Assembly (NCBI GenBank): GCA_965603365.1
Contig: CBFDCR010000021.1
Coordinates: 1-64,000 of the forward strand
Length of the DNA stretch: 64,000 nucleotides
From: JAHELQ01 sp965603365
Lineage (GTDB): Bacteria; Acidobacteriota; Aminicenantia; UBA2199
Direction of reading: 5' to 3'
Below, in pieces: positions 56,293-64,000 of the stretch. Under the pieces are notes generated by a model that was not told the DNA's origin, did not search any database, and worked only from the letters and a program-made list of their open reading frames with translations. The translations under genes were made by a program, and so were the position numbers. Within the stretch, counting starts at the first letter, position 1. Every line of letters begins with the position of its first letter.

Positions 56293-56442
56293 ATGCTAAA
56301 AAAACTTACTGTTAGGAAGGAGCACAAAGCAAAAAGGGAAATCAGGGAAAGAGCCGCCTATGATTACTGCGGCCAGATCTGTGCCCGGAATTGCGATGTG
56401 ATCGATCCCCAGTTCTCGCTGGCCAGGGATGTTCGCTTTTAA
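56293..56442 (+). CDS. 49-residue peptide with CX3CX3C motif, possible RiPP precursor
   Basis: ATG 56293 has a perfect AAGGAGG at 56281-56287. The peptide begins with a basic, helical stretch (MLKKLTVRKEHKAKREIRER), continues AAYDYCGQICARNC, then ends DVIDPQFSLARDVRF. Cys26, Cys30 and Cys34 are spaced by three residues. A hairpin with transcript-end character follows 34 bases after the stop, which supports a small stand-alone transcript. The function is unknown; a post-translationally modified peptide is possible, and a PqqD-like protein is encoded at 50779. It may instead be a small Cys protein. Confidence 0.6.
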   Translation: MLKKLTVRKEHKAKREIRERAAYDYCGQICARNCDVIDPQFSLARDVRF

Positions 56443-56476
56443 TGCCCCTTGACCTTTTGGACTAACCACAAAATGT

Positions 56477-56498
56477 ATGGGGGAAGTGATTCCCCCAT
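56477..56498 (+). terminator. Hairpin after the small peptide gene
   Basis: ATGGGGGAA, loop GTGA, TTCCCCCAT: a perfect 9-bp stem, followed by a weak A/T stretch. The region 56499-56678 is AT-rich and holds no gene. Confidence 0.6.
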
Positions 56499-56678
56499 AT
56501 ATCTCTTCACCACTCTTTAGCCTGCCCCTGAAATACAATAATAAAACCGTCATGCCAAACTTGAGTAAAATACGAGAATTTTAGTTTTGTCGGTTGATTT
56601 TTTTTTGGATATGTTATAAGATATAAAATAACAGTGTGATTGACGATAACTTTTGGCGTATAAAAATAATTTAAAATA

Positions 56679-59600
56679 GTGATGTTTTCAAAAAAAGTAT
56701 TTCTGCTTCCATATATATTGTTTTTATTTATATTTACAAGTGAGTTCGTAATCCCGTTGTCTATCTCCAGTTGTTTATCTGAAAAATTTGAGCATATTTC
56801 AATCGAACAGGGGCTCTCCCAGAGTTCAATAAAATGTATTTTCCAGGACAGTCATGGTTTTATGTGGTTTGGCACCCAGGCAGGACTTAATAAATTTGAT
56901 GGTTTTAACTTTTCGATATATAAGCCTTTACCAAATGATCCCGGCAGCCTGAGTGCCCATGAAGTGTACGCAATTTACGAAGACCGCCAGGGTGTCCTCT
57001 GGATCGGAACCAGATGCGGATTAAATCGCTATGATCGTGAAAAGGAGAAATTTCTCTACTATACTGCTCATTCGGGAGACTCCACCAGCTTAAGCAGCAA
57101 TGTGGCCTTATGCATCCTGGAAGATTCGTATGGAGATCTCTGGATTGGAACTGCCGGGGGATTAAACAAATTTATCAGAGAGAAAGAGCAATTCATCCAC
57201 TACAAAAACAATCCGGGTGTTCCCGGGAGTATTAGTCACGATTATATTTTCTCAATTTATGAAGACAGTTCCAGAGTACTCTGGATCGGGACAAATGGAG
57301 GTCTTAATAAATTCAACCGGGAAGACGGGCAATTTTCATGCTATACTGAAAATCCCAAAAATCCCGGCAGCTTAAGTCACCATATGGTCCGTTGTATTTA
57401 CGAAGACCGAGCCGGCTCACTGTGGGTGGGAACCGGAAAGGGGCTGAATCAAATGAATAGGGAAACGGGACGATTCAGCCATTATTTTTCGGACCCCCAG
57501 GATCCGTTTAGTTTGAGCCACAACACCATCCAGCATATTTACGAGGATCGCTTCGGAACCCTCTGGATTGCCACCAAAAAAGGGTTGAATCGTTTTGATC
57601 GGGAAAACCGGCAATTTATTTGTTATGAAGAAGACCCCACTCACCCTGAAAGCCTGAGCCACAATTATGTTACCTGTATTTATGAAGATCGATCCGGGGT
57701 ACTCTGGATCGGCACCGAAAGTGGCGGACTCAACAAGTTAATCCTGGAGAAGAAACCATTCATGCATTACCGGATTTACTCCGATAATTCGGCCAGTTTT
57801 CTTAACAACGGGGTTTGGGCAATTTATGAGGATCGTCAGGGAATACTCTGGATCGGCACCGATTACAGTGGACTCTATAAGTTTAATCGAGAAACGGAGG
57901 CGTTTACCCGTTATCAGTCGATGCCCTATGACCCCGACAGTTTATGCAGCAATAGAATCTATTCAATTTATGAAGATAAGGAAGAGAGGCTCTGGATCGG
58001 CACAGACAATGGGGGGCTCAGTCGATTCGACCGCAAAAACAATCAATTTTTTCACTATAAACACAATCCCGACAACCCCAGGAGCTTAAGCAACAATAGG
58101 GTCCTTTGTATTTACGAGGATCGAGCCGGTGAGTTCTGGATCGGAACCTGGGGGGGGCTGAACAGGTTTGATCGGCAGAGGCGTCAATTTATCCATTATA
58201 GGCACGATCCCTCCGATCCCCATAGTTTAAGCAATGATAATATTTACGCTATTTATGAAGACCGGCTTGGAATGCTCTGGATCGGAACCTTCGATGGTTT
58301 GAATAAATTTGATAGGCAGAATAAAATTTTTACCCCCTATCGGCACGACATCAACGATCCCAACAGCTTAAGCCATAACAATGTTACTTCTATTTATGAG
58401 GATCAATCGGGCGTTCTCTGGATCGGAACCGATGGCGGCTTGAATAAATTTAACCGGCAAGAAGAGACATTCACTTTTTATAATGAGAAAGACGGACTGC
58501 CGAACGATACCATTTATGGTATCCTGGAAGATAGCCAGGGTAATTTATGGATCAGTACGAATAAGGGTTTATCGAAATTTTCTCCCGGATCGGAAACGTT
58601 TAAAAACTATACGCGCCGAGATGGACTTCAAGGCAATGAATTTAATTGGGGAGCCTATTTTAAGGGTAGAAAGGGGGAATTGTTTTTTGGCGGTCTCAAT
58701 GGAATTAATGTGTTTTACCCGGAAAAGATTAAAGATAATCCCCTGGTCCCGCCGGTGGTCATTACCAATTTTCAGATATATAATAGATCGGTGCCGATAG
58801 AGAGTAATATTAACGGCCAGAGTGTTCTTAAAAAATCTATTACGGAGACCGCTCAAATTGAGGTCTCTTACAAGGAGAACAATTTTACCTTCGAATTTGC
58901 TGCATTAGATTATGTTTCACCGGCAGAGAACCAGTATGCTTTTATAATGGAGGGTTTTGAAAAAGAGTGGAATTATGTCGGTAACAGACGGGTTGCCAAT
59001 TATATCAAGGTTCCTCCCGGGGATTATGCTTTCAAAGTCAAAGGCTCAAACAACGACGGTATATGGAACCAGGAGGGGGCTTCGATTAAGATCAAGGTGT
59101 ATCCCCCGTTTTGGTTGACATGGTGGTTTCGGATTTCCGTGATGATAGCCGTTTTGTTAATGATCCTCTTACTCTACAAGGTTAGAGTATATAATATCGG
59201 GAGAAGAAATCGGGAACTTACGGATATCAACATCCGGCTCACCGAACAGATCGTCGTCCGTGAGCGGGCAGAGAGGGAATTAAAAAAATCGCGCGAACAA
59301 CTACGCAGCCTTTCCAACTATTTAGAGTCGGTAAGGGAGGAAGAACGGCTGCGTATCGCCCGTGAAATTCACGATGAACTGGGGCAGGCACTAACTGCCT
59401 TAAAAATGGATTTAGCCTGGGTGAGAGGAAAACTATCCGCTAAACACCAATTGGTCATCCACAAGATCAAGGCCATGTTAAGTCAGACCGACCTGACTAT
59501 CCAGACGGTAAAAAAGATCTCCAGTGATTTAAGGCCCAGGCTTCTGGATGACCTTGGCCTGTCTTCAGCCATTCAATGGCAAACGGGTGAATTTCAAGCG

Positions 59601-59963
59601 CGGGCCGGTATAAAATGTAAATTGATTGTCCGGCCCCGAGAAATCGTGTTGGCTAAAGCCGTTACAACGGCGATCTTCCGCATTTTCCAGGAAGCATTAA
59701 CAAACATCCAGAGACATGCCGACGCCACCGAAGTTAAAATTGATCTGGTAAAAAATGGAAACAGATTGACATTAAAAGTCAGTGACAATGGTTCCGGTAT
59801 TACCGAGGAGCAAAAATATTCTTCCCATTCATTGGGTCTTATTGGGATCCAGGAACGGGTGTATCATCTGGGGGGGCGACTTAAAATCGAGGGGGTAAAA
59901 GAGAGGGGCACCACTCTCGAGGTGGCGATTCCTCTGGATAAGAAGGAGGGGCAAAATGATTAA
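56679..59963 (+). CDS. Hybrid beta-propeller sensor histidine kinase
   Basis: A 1094-residue protein starting GTG 56679 or ATG 56682. After a signal peptide (FLLPYILFLFIFTSEFVI) come fourteen repeats of the LWIGTxxGLNxFDR type, about 48 residues each (residues 60-700), which make two seven-bladed propellers. A Y_Y_Y domain follows (about 720-800), then a membrane helix (about 812-832), a coiled coil, a HisKA_3 domain with phospho-acceptor His898 in REIHDELGQAL, and a HATPase domain with DNGSG and GLIGIQER. It senses extracellular ligand and phosphorylates the NarL-type response regulator encoded with an eight-base overlap. AT-rich start suggests its own promoter. Confidence 0.92.
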   Translation: MMFSKKVFLLPYILFLFIFTSEFVIPLSISSCLSEKFEHISIEQGLSQSSIKCIFQDSHGFMWFGTQAGLNKFDGFNFSIYKPLPNDPGSLSAHEVYAIYEDRQGVLWIGTRCGLNRYDREKEKFLYYTAHSGDSTSLSSNVALCILEDSYGDLWIGTAGGLNKFIREKEQFIHYKNNPGVPGSISHDYIFSIYEDSSRVLWIGTNGGLNKFNREDGQFSCYTENPKNPGSLSHHMVRCIYEDRAGSLWVGTGKGLNQMNRETGRFSHYFSDPQDPFSLSHNTIQHIYEDRFGTLWIATKKGLNRFDRENRQFICYEEDPTHPESLSHNYVTCIYEDRSGVLWIGTESGGLNKLILEKKPFMHYRIYSDNSASFLNNGVWAIYEDRQGILWIGTDYSGLYKFNRETEAFTRYQSMPYDPDSLCSNRIYSIYEDKEERLWIGTDNGGLSRFDRKNNQFFHYKHNPDNPRSLSNNRVLCIYEDRAGEFWIGTWGGLNRFDRQRRQFIHYRHDPSDPHSLSNDNIYAIYEDRLGMLWIGTFDGLNKFDRQNKIFTPYRHDINDPNSLSHNNVTSIYEDQSGVLWIGTDGGLNKFNRQEETFTFYNEKDGLPNDTIYGILEDSQGNLWISTNKGLSKFSPGSETFKNYTRRDGLQGNEFNWGAYFKGRKGELFFGGLNGINVFYPEKIKDNPLVPPVVITNFQIYNRSVPIESNINGQSVLKKSITETAQIEVSYKENNFTFEFAALDYVSPAENQYAFIMEGFEKEWNYVGNRRVANYIKVPPGDYAFKVKGSNNDGIWNQEGASIKIKVYPPFWLTWWFRISVMIAVLLMILLLYKVRVYNIGRRNRELTDINIRLTEQIVVRERAERELKKSREQLRSLSNYLESVREEERLRIAREIHDELGQALTALKMDLAWVRGKLSAKHQLVIHKIKAMLSQTDLTIQTVKKISSDLRPRLLDDLGLSSAIQWQTGEFQARAGIKCKLIVRPREIVLAKAVTTAIFRIFQEALTNIQRHADATEVKIDLVKNGNRLTLKVSDNGSGITEEQKYSSHSLGLIGIQERVYHLGGRLKIEGVKERGTTLEVAIPLDKKEGQND

Positions 59964-60588
59964 GGTGCTTATCGTGGATGATCACATGGTTGTTCGGGAG
60001 GGGTTAAAGCAGATTCTGTCGGAAACATCCGATATCGCTGTTGTCGATGAGGCCGATAGAGGATACGTGGCTTTAAAAAAAATAGAAGAAAAAGAATTTA
60101 ATGTAGTCATATTGGATATTTCATTGCCGGATGTAAGTGGGCTGGATATCCTGAAGCAGTTTAAGCAGCAGAGGCCCAATATTAACGTCCTGATATTAAG
60201 TATATATTCTGAAGAGCAGTATGCGATAAGAGCTCTAAGAGGCGGCGCATCCGGTTACCTTTCTAAGGAGAGTGTTTCCGAGGAATTGATCAGGGCCATC
60301 CGGAAAATTTCCCGGGGTGGGAAATATATACCTCCGCCTCTAGCCGAGAAATTGGCTTTTGGACTGGAAGTGGATTTTAAAAACCCCCTTCATGAGATCC
60401 TTTCCGATCGTGAGTACCAGGTGATGTGCATGATCGCTTCGGGTAAAAGGGTTAAAGACATATCCGGAGAACTGTTCTTGAGCCACAAGACAATCAGTAC
60501 ATATCGGCAGCGGATTTTACAGAAGATGAAAATGAAGAACAATACCGAAATCATTCGTTATGCCATAAAGAATAAGCTGATAGATTGA
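59956..60588 (+). CDS. NarL/FixJ-family response regulator
   Basis: A 210-residue two-domain protein. The receiver has the phospho-acceptor Asp54 in VVILDISLPD, the acidic pocket DDH at 8-10 and the Lys in YLSKES. The C-terminal LuxR-type helix-turn-helix is DREYQVMCMIASGKRVKDISGELFLSHKTISTYRQRILQKM. It overlaps the kinase gene by eight bases and is the cognate partner. Target genes are not evident; the next gene is an M43 protease, a candidate. A weak hairpin (TGTAGG/CCTACA) follows the stop. Confidence 0.94.
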   Translation: MIKVLIVDDHMVVREGLKQILSETSDIAVVDEADRGYVALKKIEEKEFNVVILDISLPDVSGLDILKQFKQQRPNINVLILSIYSEEQYAIRALRGGASGYLSKESVSEELIRAIRKISRGGKYIPPPLAEKLAFGLEVDFKNPLHEILSDREYQVMCMIASGKRVKDISGELFLSHKTISTYRQRILQKMKMKNNTEIIRYAIKNKLID

Positions 60589-60724
60589 GTTTGTAGGCCA
60601 AACACCTACAGAAAAATCAGACAAAATCGGATAGTTTATTTTTTTTATTTATATTACATTAACAACAGAAAATGATTTGGACACAACAGTGAGCGAAAAT
60701 AAATAAAAAATAAAGGAGGTTTTT

Positions 60725-61735
60725 GTGAAAAAATCAATCACGTTTCTCACCCTATTGGCAGCGACCTGCCTGATCCTCAATTTTAGTCCCCAGCAACTGC
60801 AGGGAAGCAAAACCAATGATGACTTCAACATCTTCAAGGACGGCAAAGTCAAGGCCGGGTCCCATGTATTCAAAAACCTGACAGAGTACTACCTGTCGGA
60901 TTATTTTAAGGTAAACGGCAAACGCTGCGGATTCAAAAAATTCCCCGATGGCGTTAAAGCCTCAGCCACGGATGCTTTTATCGAAGGGCTGCCCTCCGAC
61001 TGCACCACCAGCGCAACCGTTATCCAGAGTGAATACTGGCCCAGCACTGCCTACACCATTCCGGTAGTCTTCCACATCATCTCCAAGACGGATGGTACCG
61101 GCGAACTTTCCGATCAGCGGATTATCGACCAGGTTGAAGTATTGAACGAAGACTATCGGGCCATCTCCGGTACACTGGGAGAGTTGGGCTTCGATACCAA
61201 GATCGAGTTCGTACTGGCCGGTATTACCCGTACCGTCGACGACAAGTGGTTCAGGGACAAGGGCGCGGAAAAGAAATACAAACCTGCCCTGGCCTGGGAC
61301 CCCAATCTCTACTGTAATATTTACACCAACTCTGCCTCTGGTTACCTGGGATACTCCTATCTTGCCCAGACTGGTGCCGGTGAATGGTATGACGGCATAG
61401 TCCTCCTCTATGAATCTGTAGGCGGCCGGGACAACGGGTTTTACCCCTATGACCAGGGGCGCACGCTGGTCCATGAGATGGGACACTATCTGGGTTTACT
61501 CCATACCTTCAGCGGCTGCTGCAACGACTATACCTGCGGTGACTTGATTGTCGATACCGAAATGGAAAATATCGCCCACTATTACTGCGATCAGACCTAC
61601 ACCTGTGATACCCCCGATCCGATTCACAATTATATGAACTACACCGATGACCTGTGCATGTACCAGTTTACTTCGGAGCAGGGAAACCGGACCGTCTGCA
61701 CCCTGGTGAACTATCGCCCCGACCTGTATCAATAA
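60725..61735 (+). CDS. Secreted M43-family zinc metalloprotease
   Basis: A 336-residue protein with a signal peptide (KKSITFLTLLAATCLILNF), an N-terminal pro-region and a catalytic domain of the pappalysin/cytophagalysin type. The zinc site is HEMGHYLGLLH, giving His250, Glu251, His254 and His260; a Met-turn follows as NYMNYTDDLCMYQF. Seven Cys in the second half suggest disulfides (SGCCNDYTC, YYCDQTYTCD). It probably digests host or environmental proteins for the peptide-fermenting cell. GTG 60725 follows AAAGGAGG. A strong terminator ends the unit. Confidence 0.92.
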   Translation: MKKSITFLTLLAATCLILNFSPQQLQGSKTNDDFNIFKDGKVKAGSHVFKNLTEYYLSDYFKVNGKRCGFKKFPDGVKASATDAFIEGLPSDCTTSATVIQSEYWPSTAYTIPVVFHIISKTDGTGELSDQRIIDQVEVLNEDYRAISGTLGELGFDTKIEFVLAGITRTVDDKWFRDKGAEKKYKPALAWDPNLYCNIYTNSASGYLGYSYLAQTGAGEWYDGIVLLYESVGGRDNGFYPYDQGRTLVHEMGHYLGLLHTFSGCCNDYTCGDLIVDTEMENIAHYYCDQTYTCDTPDPIHNYMNYTDDLCMYQFTSEQGNRTVCTLVNYRPDLYQ

Positions 61736-61784
61736 TCCCCCTGTCAAGTTTGGTGCTTTTGTAAAAGCTCTACACATTCATTAT

Positions 61785-61820
61785 AAAGCCCGGGGAGAAT
61801 TTACTCCCCGGGCTTTTTTA
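61785..61820 (+). terminator. Rho-independent terminator of the M43 protease gene
   Basis: AAAGCCCGGGGAG pairs with CTCCCCGGGCTTT around a six-base loop (13-bp stem), followed by T-rich sequence. Confidence 0.95.
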
Positions 61821-61921
61821 TTTTAATTGTTAGATAGGCGGTGATGCCTTGACAGGATGGAGGGCGGGTGCTAAACTCCCTTTGGTTATGTGTGTTAAGA
61901 TGAAGTATAAGGAGTTTTAAG

Positions 61922-62848
61922 ATGGTGAGAAAATCGATGTTAAAAAGTTTCCTGGCTATAGTGTTGGTGGTGGGCATGTTGGGATTCGCGTTAGAGGCCT
62001 TTGCCGCCGGGAATGCCGTGGGTACGGGCACGGCGGTTGCCCAGAAAAAGCCGAAAAAAAAGAAGAAGATTAAAAAGGTTCATCCCGGGCCAAAGCCCCA
62101 TCATCCGGCGACAGCCCCGAAGGCCGGCCATAAATCCTATTATTTCCATCACCGCTACGGCAAGGTGGTGCCCAGACCGCCCGCCGGTTACGTCCCCCTA
62201 AAGGTAAGGGGCAGGGACTATTTTTATCAGGGCGGCTTCTTTTACCGCCACGGCTCGACAGGCTACCGGGTGGTGCGGGCGCCGGTGGGGGCCTACATCT
62301 CGGTGCTGCCCCCCGGTTACCACCGTCTCCATGCCGGGGCCAGCCCCTACTATTATTACGACGGCACCTATTATCTCTACGATCCCCCCCGCCAGGCCTA
62401 CGTGGTGGTGCGGGGCCCCTTTGGCGCCGCCATATCCGCGCTGCCGGTGGGCTACCAGACGGTCTATGCGGGCCAAACCCCCTACTACTATTACTACGGC
62501 ACCTATTACCGCCGCGACCCGCAGCAGAATGTCTACCTGGTCGTCAATGCCCCGATGGACGCCGAGATTGCCGAGCTGCCCGACGGCTTTGAGACCTACT
62601 ACCTGGACGATGTGCCCTATTACTATTACTACGGCTCCTATTACCGTTTTGAGCCGCAAAAGAAGATCTACGTGGTGAGCCGGCCGCCCCACGGCCTGCT
62701 GCTGCCGGACCTGCCCCACGGCTACAAGATGGTGGAACGGGACGGCCGCCAACTATTCTTCGCCGACGACGTCTACTACCGCCCCTTCTACAAGGGCGGC
62801 ACCCGCTGCTACCAGGTCGTCCATTTAGATACCCCCCCCTCAAACTGA
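61922..62848 (+). CDS. DUF6515-like repeat protein, exported
   Basis: A 308-residue protein with a signal peptide (SFLAIVLVVGMLGFALEAFA), a Lys-rich stretch (KKPKKKKKIKKVHPGPKPHH) and then four repeats of about 50 residues. Each repeat ends in Tyr-rich blocks: YYYYDGTYY, YYYYYGTYY, YYYYYGSYY, with GYxxxxAGxxPYYYY starts. The Tyr-rich repeat pattern matches DUF6515. It is likely periplasmic or surface-exposed, of unknown role. ATG 61922 has AAGGAG upstream (TATAAGGAGTTTTAAG). Confidence 0.8.
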   Translation: MVRKSMLKSFLAIVLVVGMLGFALEAFAAGNAVGTGTAVAQKKPKKKKKIKKVHPGPKPHHPATAPKAGHKSYYFHHRYGKVVPRPPAGYVPLKVRGRDYFYQGGFFYRHGSTGYRVVRAPVGAYISVLPPGYHRLHAGASPYYYYDGTYYLYDPPRQAYVVVRGPFGAAISALPVGYQTVYAGQTPYYYYYGTYYRRDPQQNVYLVVNAPMDAEIAELPDGFETYYLDDVPYYYYYGSYYRFEPQKKIYVVSRPPHGLLLPDLPHGYKMVERDGRQLFFADDVYYRPFYKGGTRCYQVVHLDTPPSN

Positions 62849-62904
62849 CCGCCCCGACAATCTCCTTACCCCACATCAATCTATTTTTACGTTTTTACGC
62901 ACCG

Positions 62905-62926
62905 AGCACGTTTTTCTCAACGTGCT
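62905..62926 (+). terminator. Probable terminator after the DUF6515 gene
   Basis: AGCACGT, eight bases, ACGTGCT: a 7-bp stem followed by GAATATTTTATTTTTT. Confidence 0.6.
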
Positions 62927-62969
62927 GAATATTTTATTTTTTCCTTTTTCCCGGATACCCCCCGGGGAT

Positions 62970-62998
62970 TTGACAGAATTTTCTATTTTTATTATTAT
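62970..62998 (+). promoter_or_regulatory. Predicted sigma-70-type promoter of the spermidine-synthase-like gene
   Basis: Perfect TTGACA, a 17-bp spacer and TATTAT, 34 bp upstream of ATG 63033. Confidence 0.65.
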
Positions 62999-63032
62999 GG
63001 TAACTTGTAGTGCGCAGTTGGAGTTTTAGACG

Positions 63033-64000
63033 ATGATTGATAGAGCCCAGAAGCCTGTTGCTTTGATTTTGTTTGTGCTGAGCGGCCTGGTCTCGCTGGT
63101 GTTCCAGGTGGCCTGGCTGCGGATGCTGGTACTGGTATTCGGCAATACCGTGTGGGCGGTCAGCACCCTGTTGACCACCTTCATGGCCGGCCTGGCCATC
63201 GGCAGTTGGCTCTTCGGCCGCGTTGCCGATCGCCGCGGTTCGAGGGTGTCGGGCGATACCCGGGCGTCGTGTTTTAGACTCTACGGCCTGCTGGAGGGCT
63301 TGATCGGCCTCTACGGCCTGCTCACCCCCCTGATTTTCGGCAAGCTCCATCTCGTTTATGTGCCCCTCTACCATCTCTGCGGCGGCGATAATGTGCTGAT
63401 GGGCCTGTTTAAGTTCTTCTTAGGCTTCCTGGTCCTGTTGCCCCCCACCATCTTGATGGGCGGTTCCCTGCCGCTGCTGGCCAGGCATTTTACCGTCGAT
63501 GTAAAGAGGGCCGGTTCCGGCATTGGGTTCCTGTACACCGCCAATACCTTCGGCGCGGTCATCGGCACCCTGATTACCGCCTTCCTGTTGATCCCCCTCA
63601 TGGGGCTGCGATTGGCGATCTTTAGCGCGGCAATTGTCAATTTTGCCATCATGGCGGTGGTCTGGTTTTTGACCCGGGGGAAAACGGTAAGGGATGATAT
63701 CCGGGGTTTAGCGAAAGCCCGGGGAGGAGAGGCGGCCTCCCGCTGGGTGTTGTGGTGCTATTTTGCCTGCGGCTTCGCGGCCCTGGCCTATGAGGTGATC
63801 TGGAACCGCATCCTGGTGCTGCACCTGGGCAGCAGCGTGTATGCCTACAGCATCATGCTGGGTATCTACCTGTTGGGGGTCACCCTGGGTGCGGCGGTGA
63901 TGAGTTATTTTATCGAAAAAATAAAGAGGCCGGTACGGGTCTTTGCCGTCATCCAGTTCCTGATCGCCCTTGACCTGATTCTATCGATCCACCAGTTCAG
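63033..64000 (+). CDS. Fused MFS/spermidine synthase-like membrane protein, 5' part
   Basis: An open frame that runs off the right edge after about 322 codons. It is a polytopic membrane protein: LFVLSGLVSLVFQVAWLRML, TFMAGLAIGSWLFGRVADR and GFLYTANTFGAVIGTLITAF are typical of the membrane part of fused MFS-spermidine synthase proteins, which continue into a SAM-type domain. That part lies outside the window. The CGFAALAYEVIWNRILVLHLG segment repeats the first-helix pattern, showing the internal duplication of the family. Substrate and reaction are not known. Confidence 0.8.
   Translation, partial: MIDRAQKPVALILFVLSGLVSLVFQVAWLRMLVLVFGNTVWAVSTLLTTFMAGLAIGSWLFGRVADRRGSRVSGDTRASCFRLYGLLEGLIGLYGLLTPLIFGKLHLVYVPLYHLCGGDNVLMGLFKFFLGFLVLLPPTILMGGSLPLLARHFTVDVKRAGSGIGFLYTANTFGAVIGTLITAFLLIPLMGLRLAIFSAAIVNFAIMAVVWFLTRGKTVRDDIRGLAKARGGEAASRWVLWCYFACGFAALAYEVIWNRILVLHLGSSVYAYSIMLGIYLLGVTLGAAVMSYFIEKIKRPVRVFAVIQFLIALDLILSIHQF

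Noticed and set aside
1..64000. tRNA, rRNA or riboswitch genes
   Set aside because: No cloverleaf, rRNA or conserved riboswitch pattern was recognised by eye; a covariance-model scan would be needed to exclude small RNAs.

Overview
The window looks like chromosomal DNA of an anaerobic, diderm, amino-acid-fermenting bacterium. The gene mix fits Candidatus Aminicenantes or a relative near Acidobacteriota: beta-propeller sensor kinases, TPR-receptor Ser/Thr kinases, a Na+-pumping acyl-CoA decarboxylase, a KamA-type aminomutase, OPT transporters, an outer-membrane beta-barrel, and many toxin-antitoxin (TA) and nuclease remnants. That placement is inference from content and style. No rRNA, tRNA or CRISPR array was seen.

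Layout. 1-2.2 kb: a TPR gene interrupted by an in-frame TAG, an 18-unit array of 21-bp palindromic repeats, and a VapBC pair. 2.3-10.1 kb: housekeeping genes (threonine-synthase-like enzyme, S9 peptidase, PP2C phosphatase, EamA transporter, HIT protein, peptidase E, nitrilase). 10.2-13.4 kb: a small accessory block with a DUF4231 membrane protein, a decayed TA pair, and an AAA ATPase plus PIN-like two-gene module. 13.5-15.1 kb: NAD synthase with its amidase as a separate gene. 15.2-21.6 kb: a sigma-54 circuit. An enhancer-binding protein (EBP) gene lies between two perfect sigma-54 promoters; one drives an operon for a 12-cysteine secreted peptide, a beta-propeller and a thioredoxin-like protein, the other a TPR-sensor Ser/Thr kinase. 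21.7-33 kb: a defence island with a two-gene restriction-modification system, an AbiE system between direct repeats, a TA stub, a 1404-residue protein with a STAND-like NTPase at the N-terminus, a helical middle and a PD-(D/E)XK nuclease at the C-terminus, and an uncharacterised pair. 33-45.3 kb: SGNH hydrolase, outer-membrane barrel, PAP2, M23 peptidase, a deleted AAA-ATPase-like nuclease gene, CoA-binding protein, a DegP-like protein lacking two catalytic residues, and a KamA-family radical SAM enzyme. 45.4-51.1 kb: two OPT transporters flanking a RelBE-like pair, then a PqqD-like protein. 51.1-56.1 kb: Na+-translocating decarboxylase operon ending in glutamate formiminotransferase. 56.2-64 kb: a 49-residue Cys-motif peptide, a 14-blade sensor kinase with its response regulator, an M43 protease, a DUF6515 protein and the start of a spermidine-synthase-like membrane protein.

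The best leads are the STAND-helical-nuclease protein (27630-31844), the sigma-54 circuit with its Cys-rich cargo (15289-21201), the AAA+PIN module (11597-13438), and the small Cys-motif peptide (56293-56442). A perfect 18-bp palindrome recurs (one copy with a single change) at four places and acts as a dispersed intergenic repeat.
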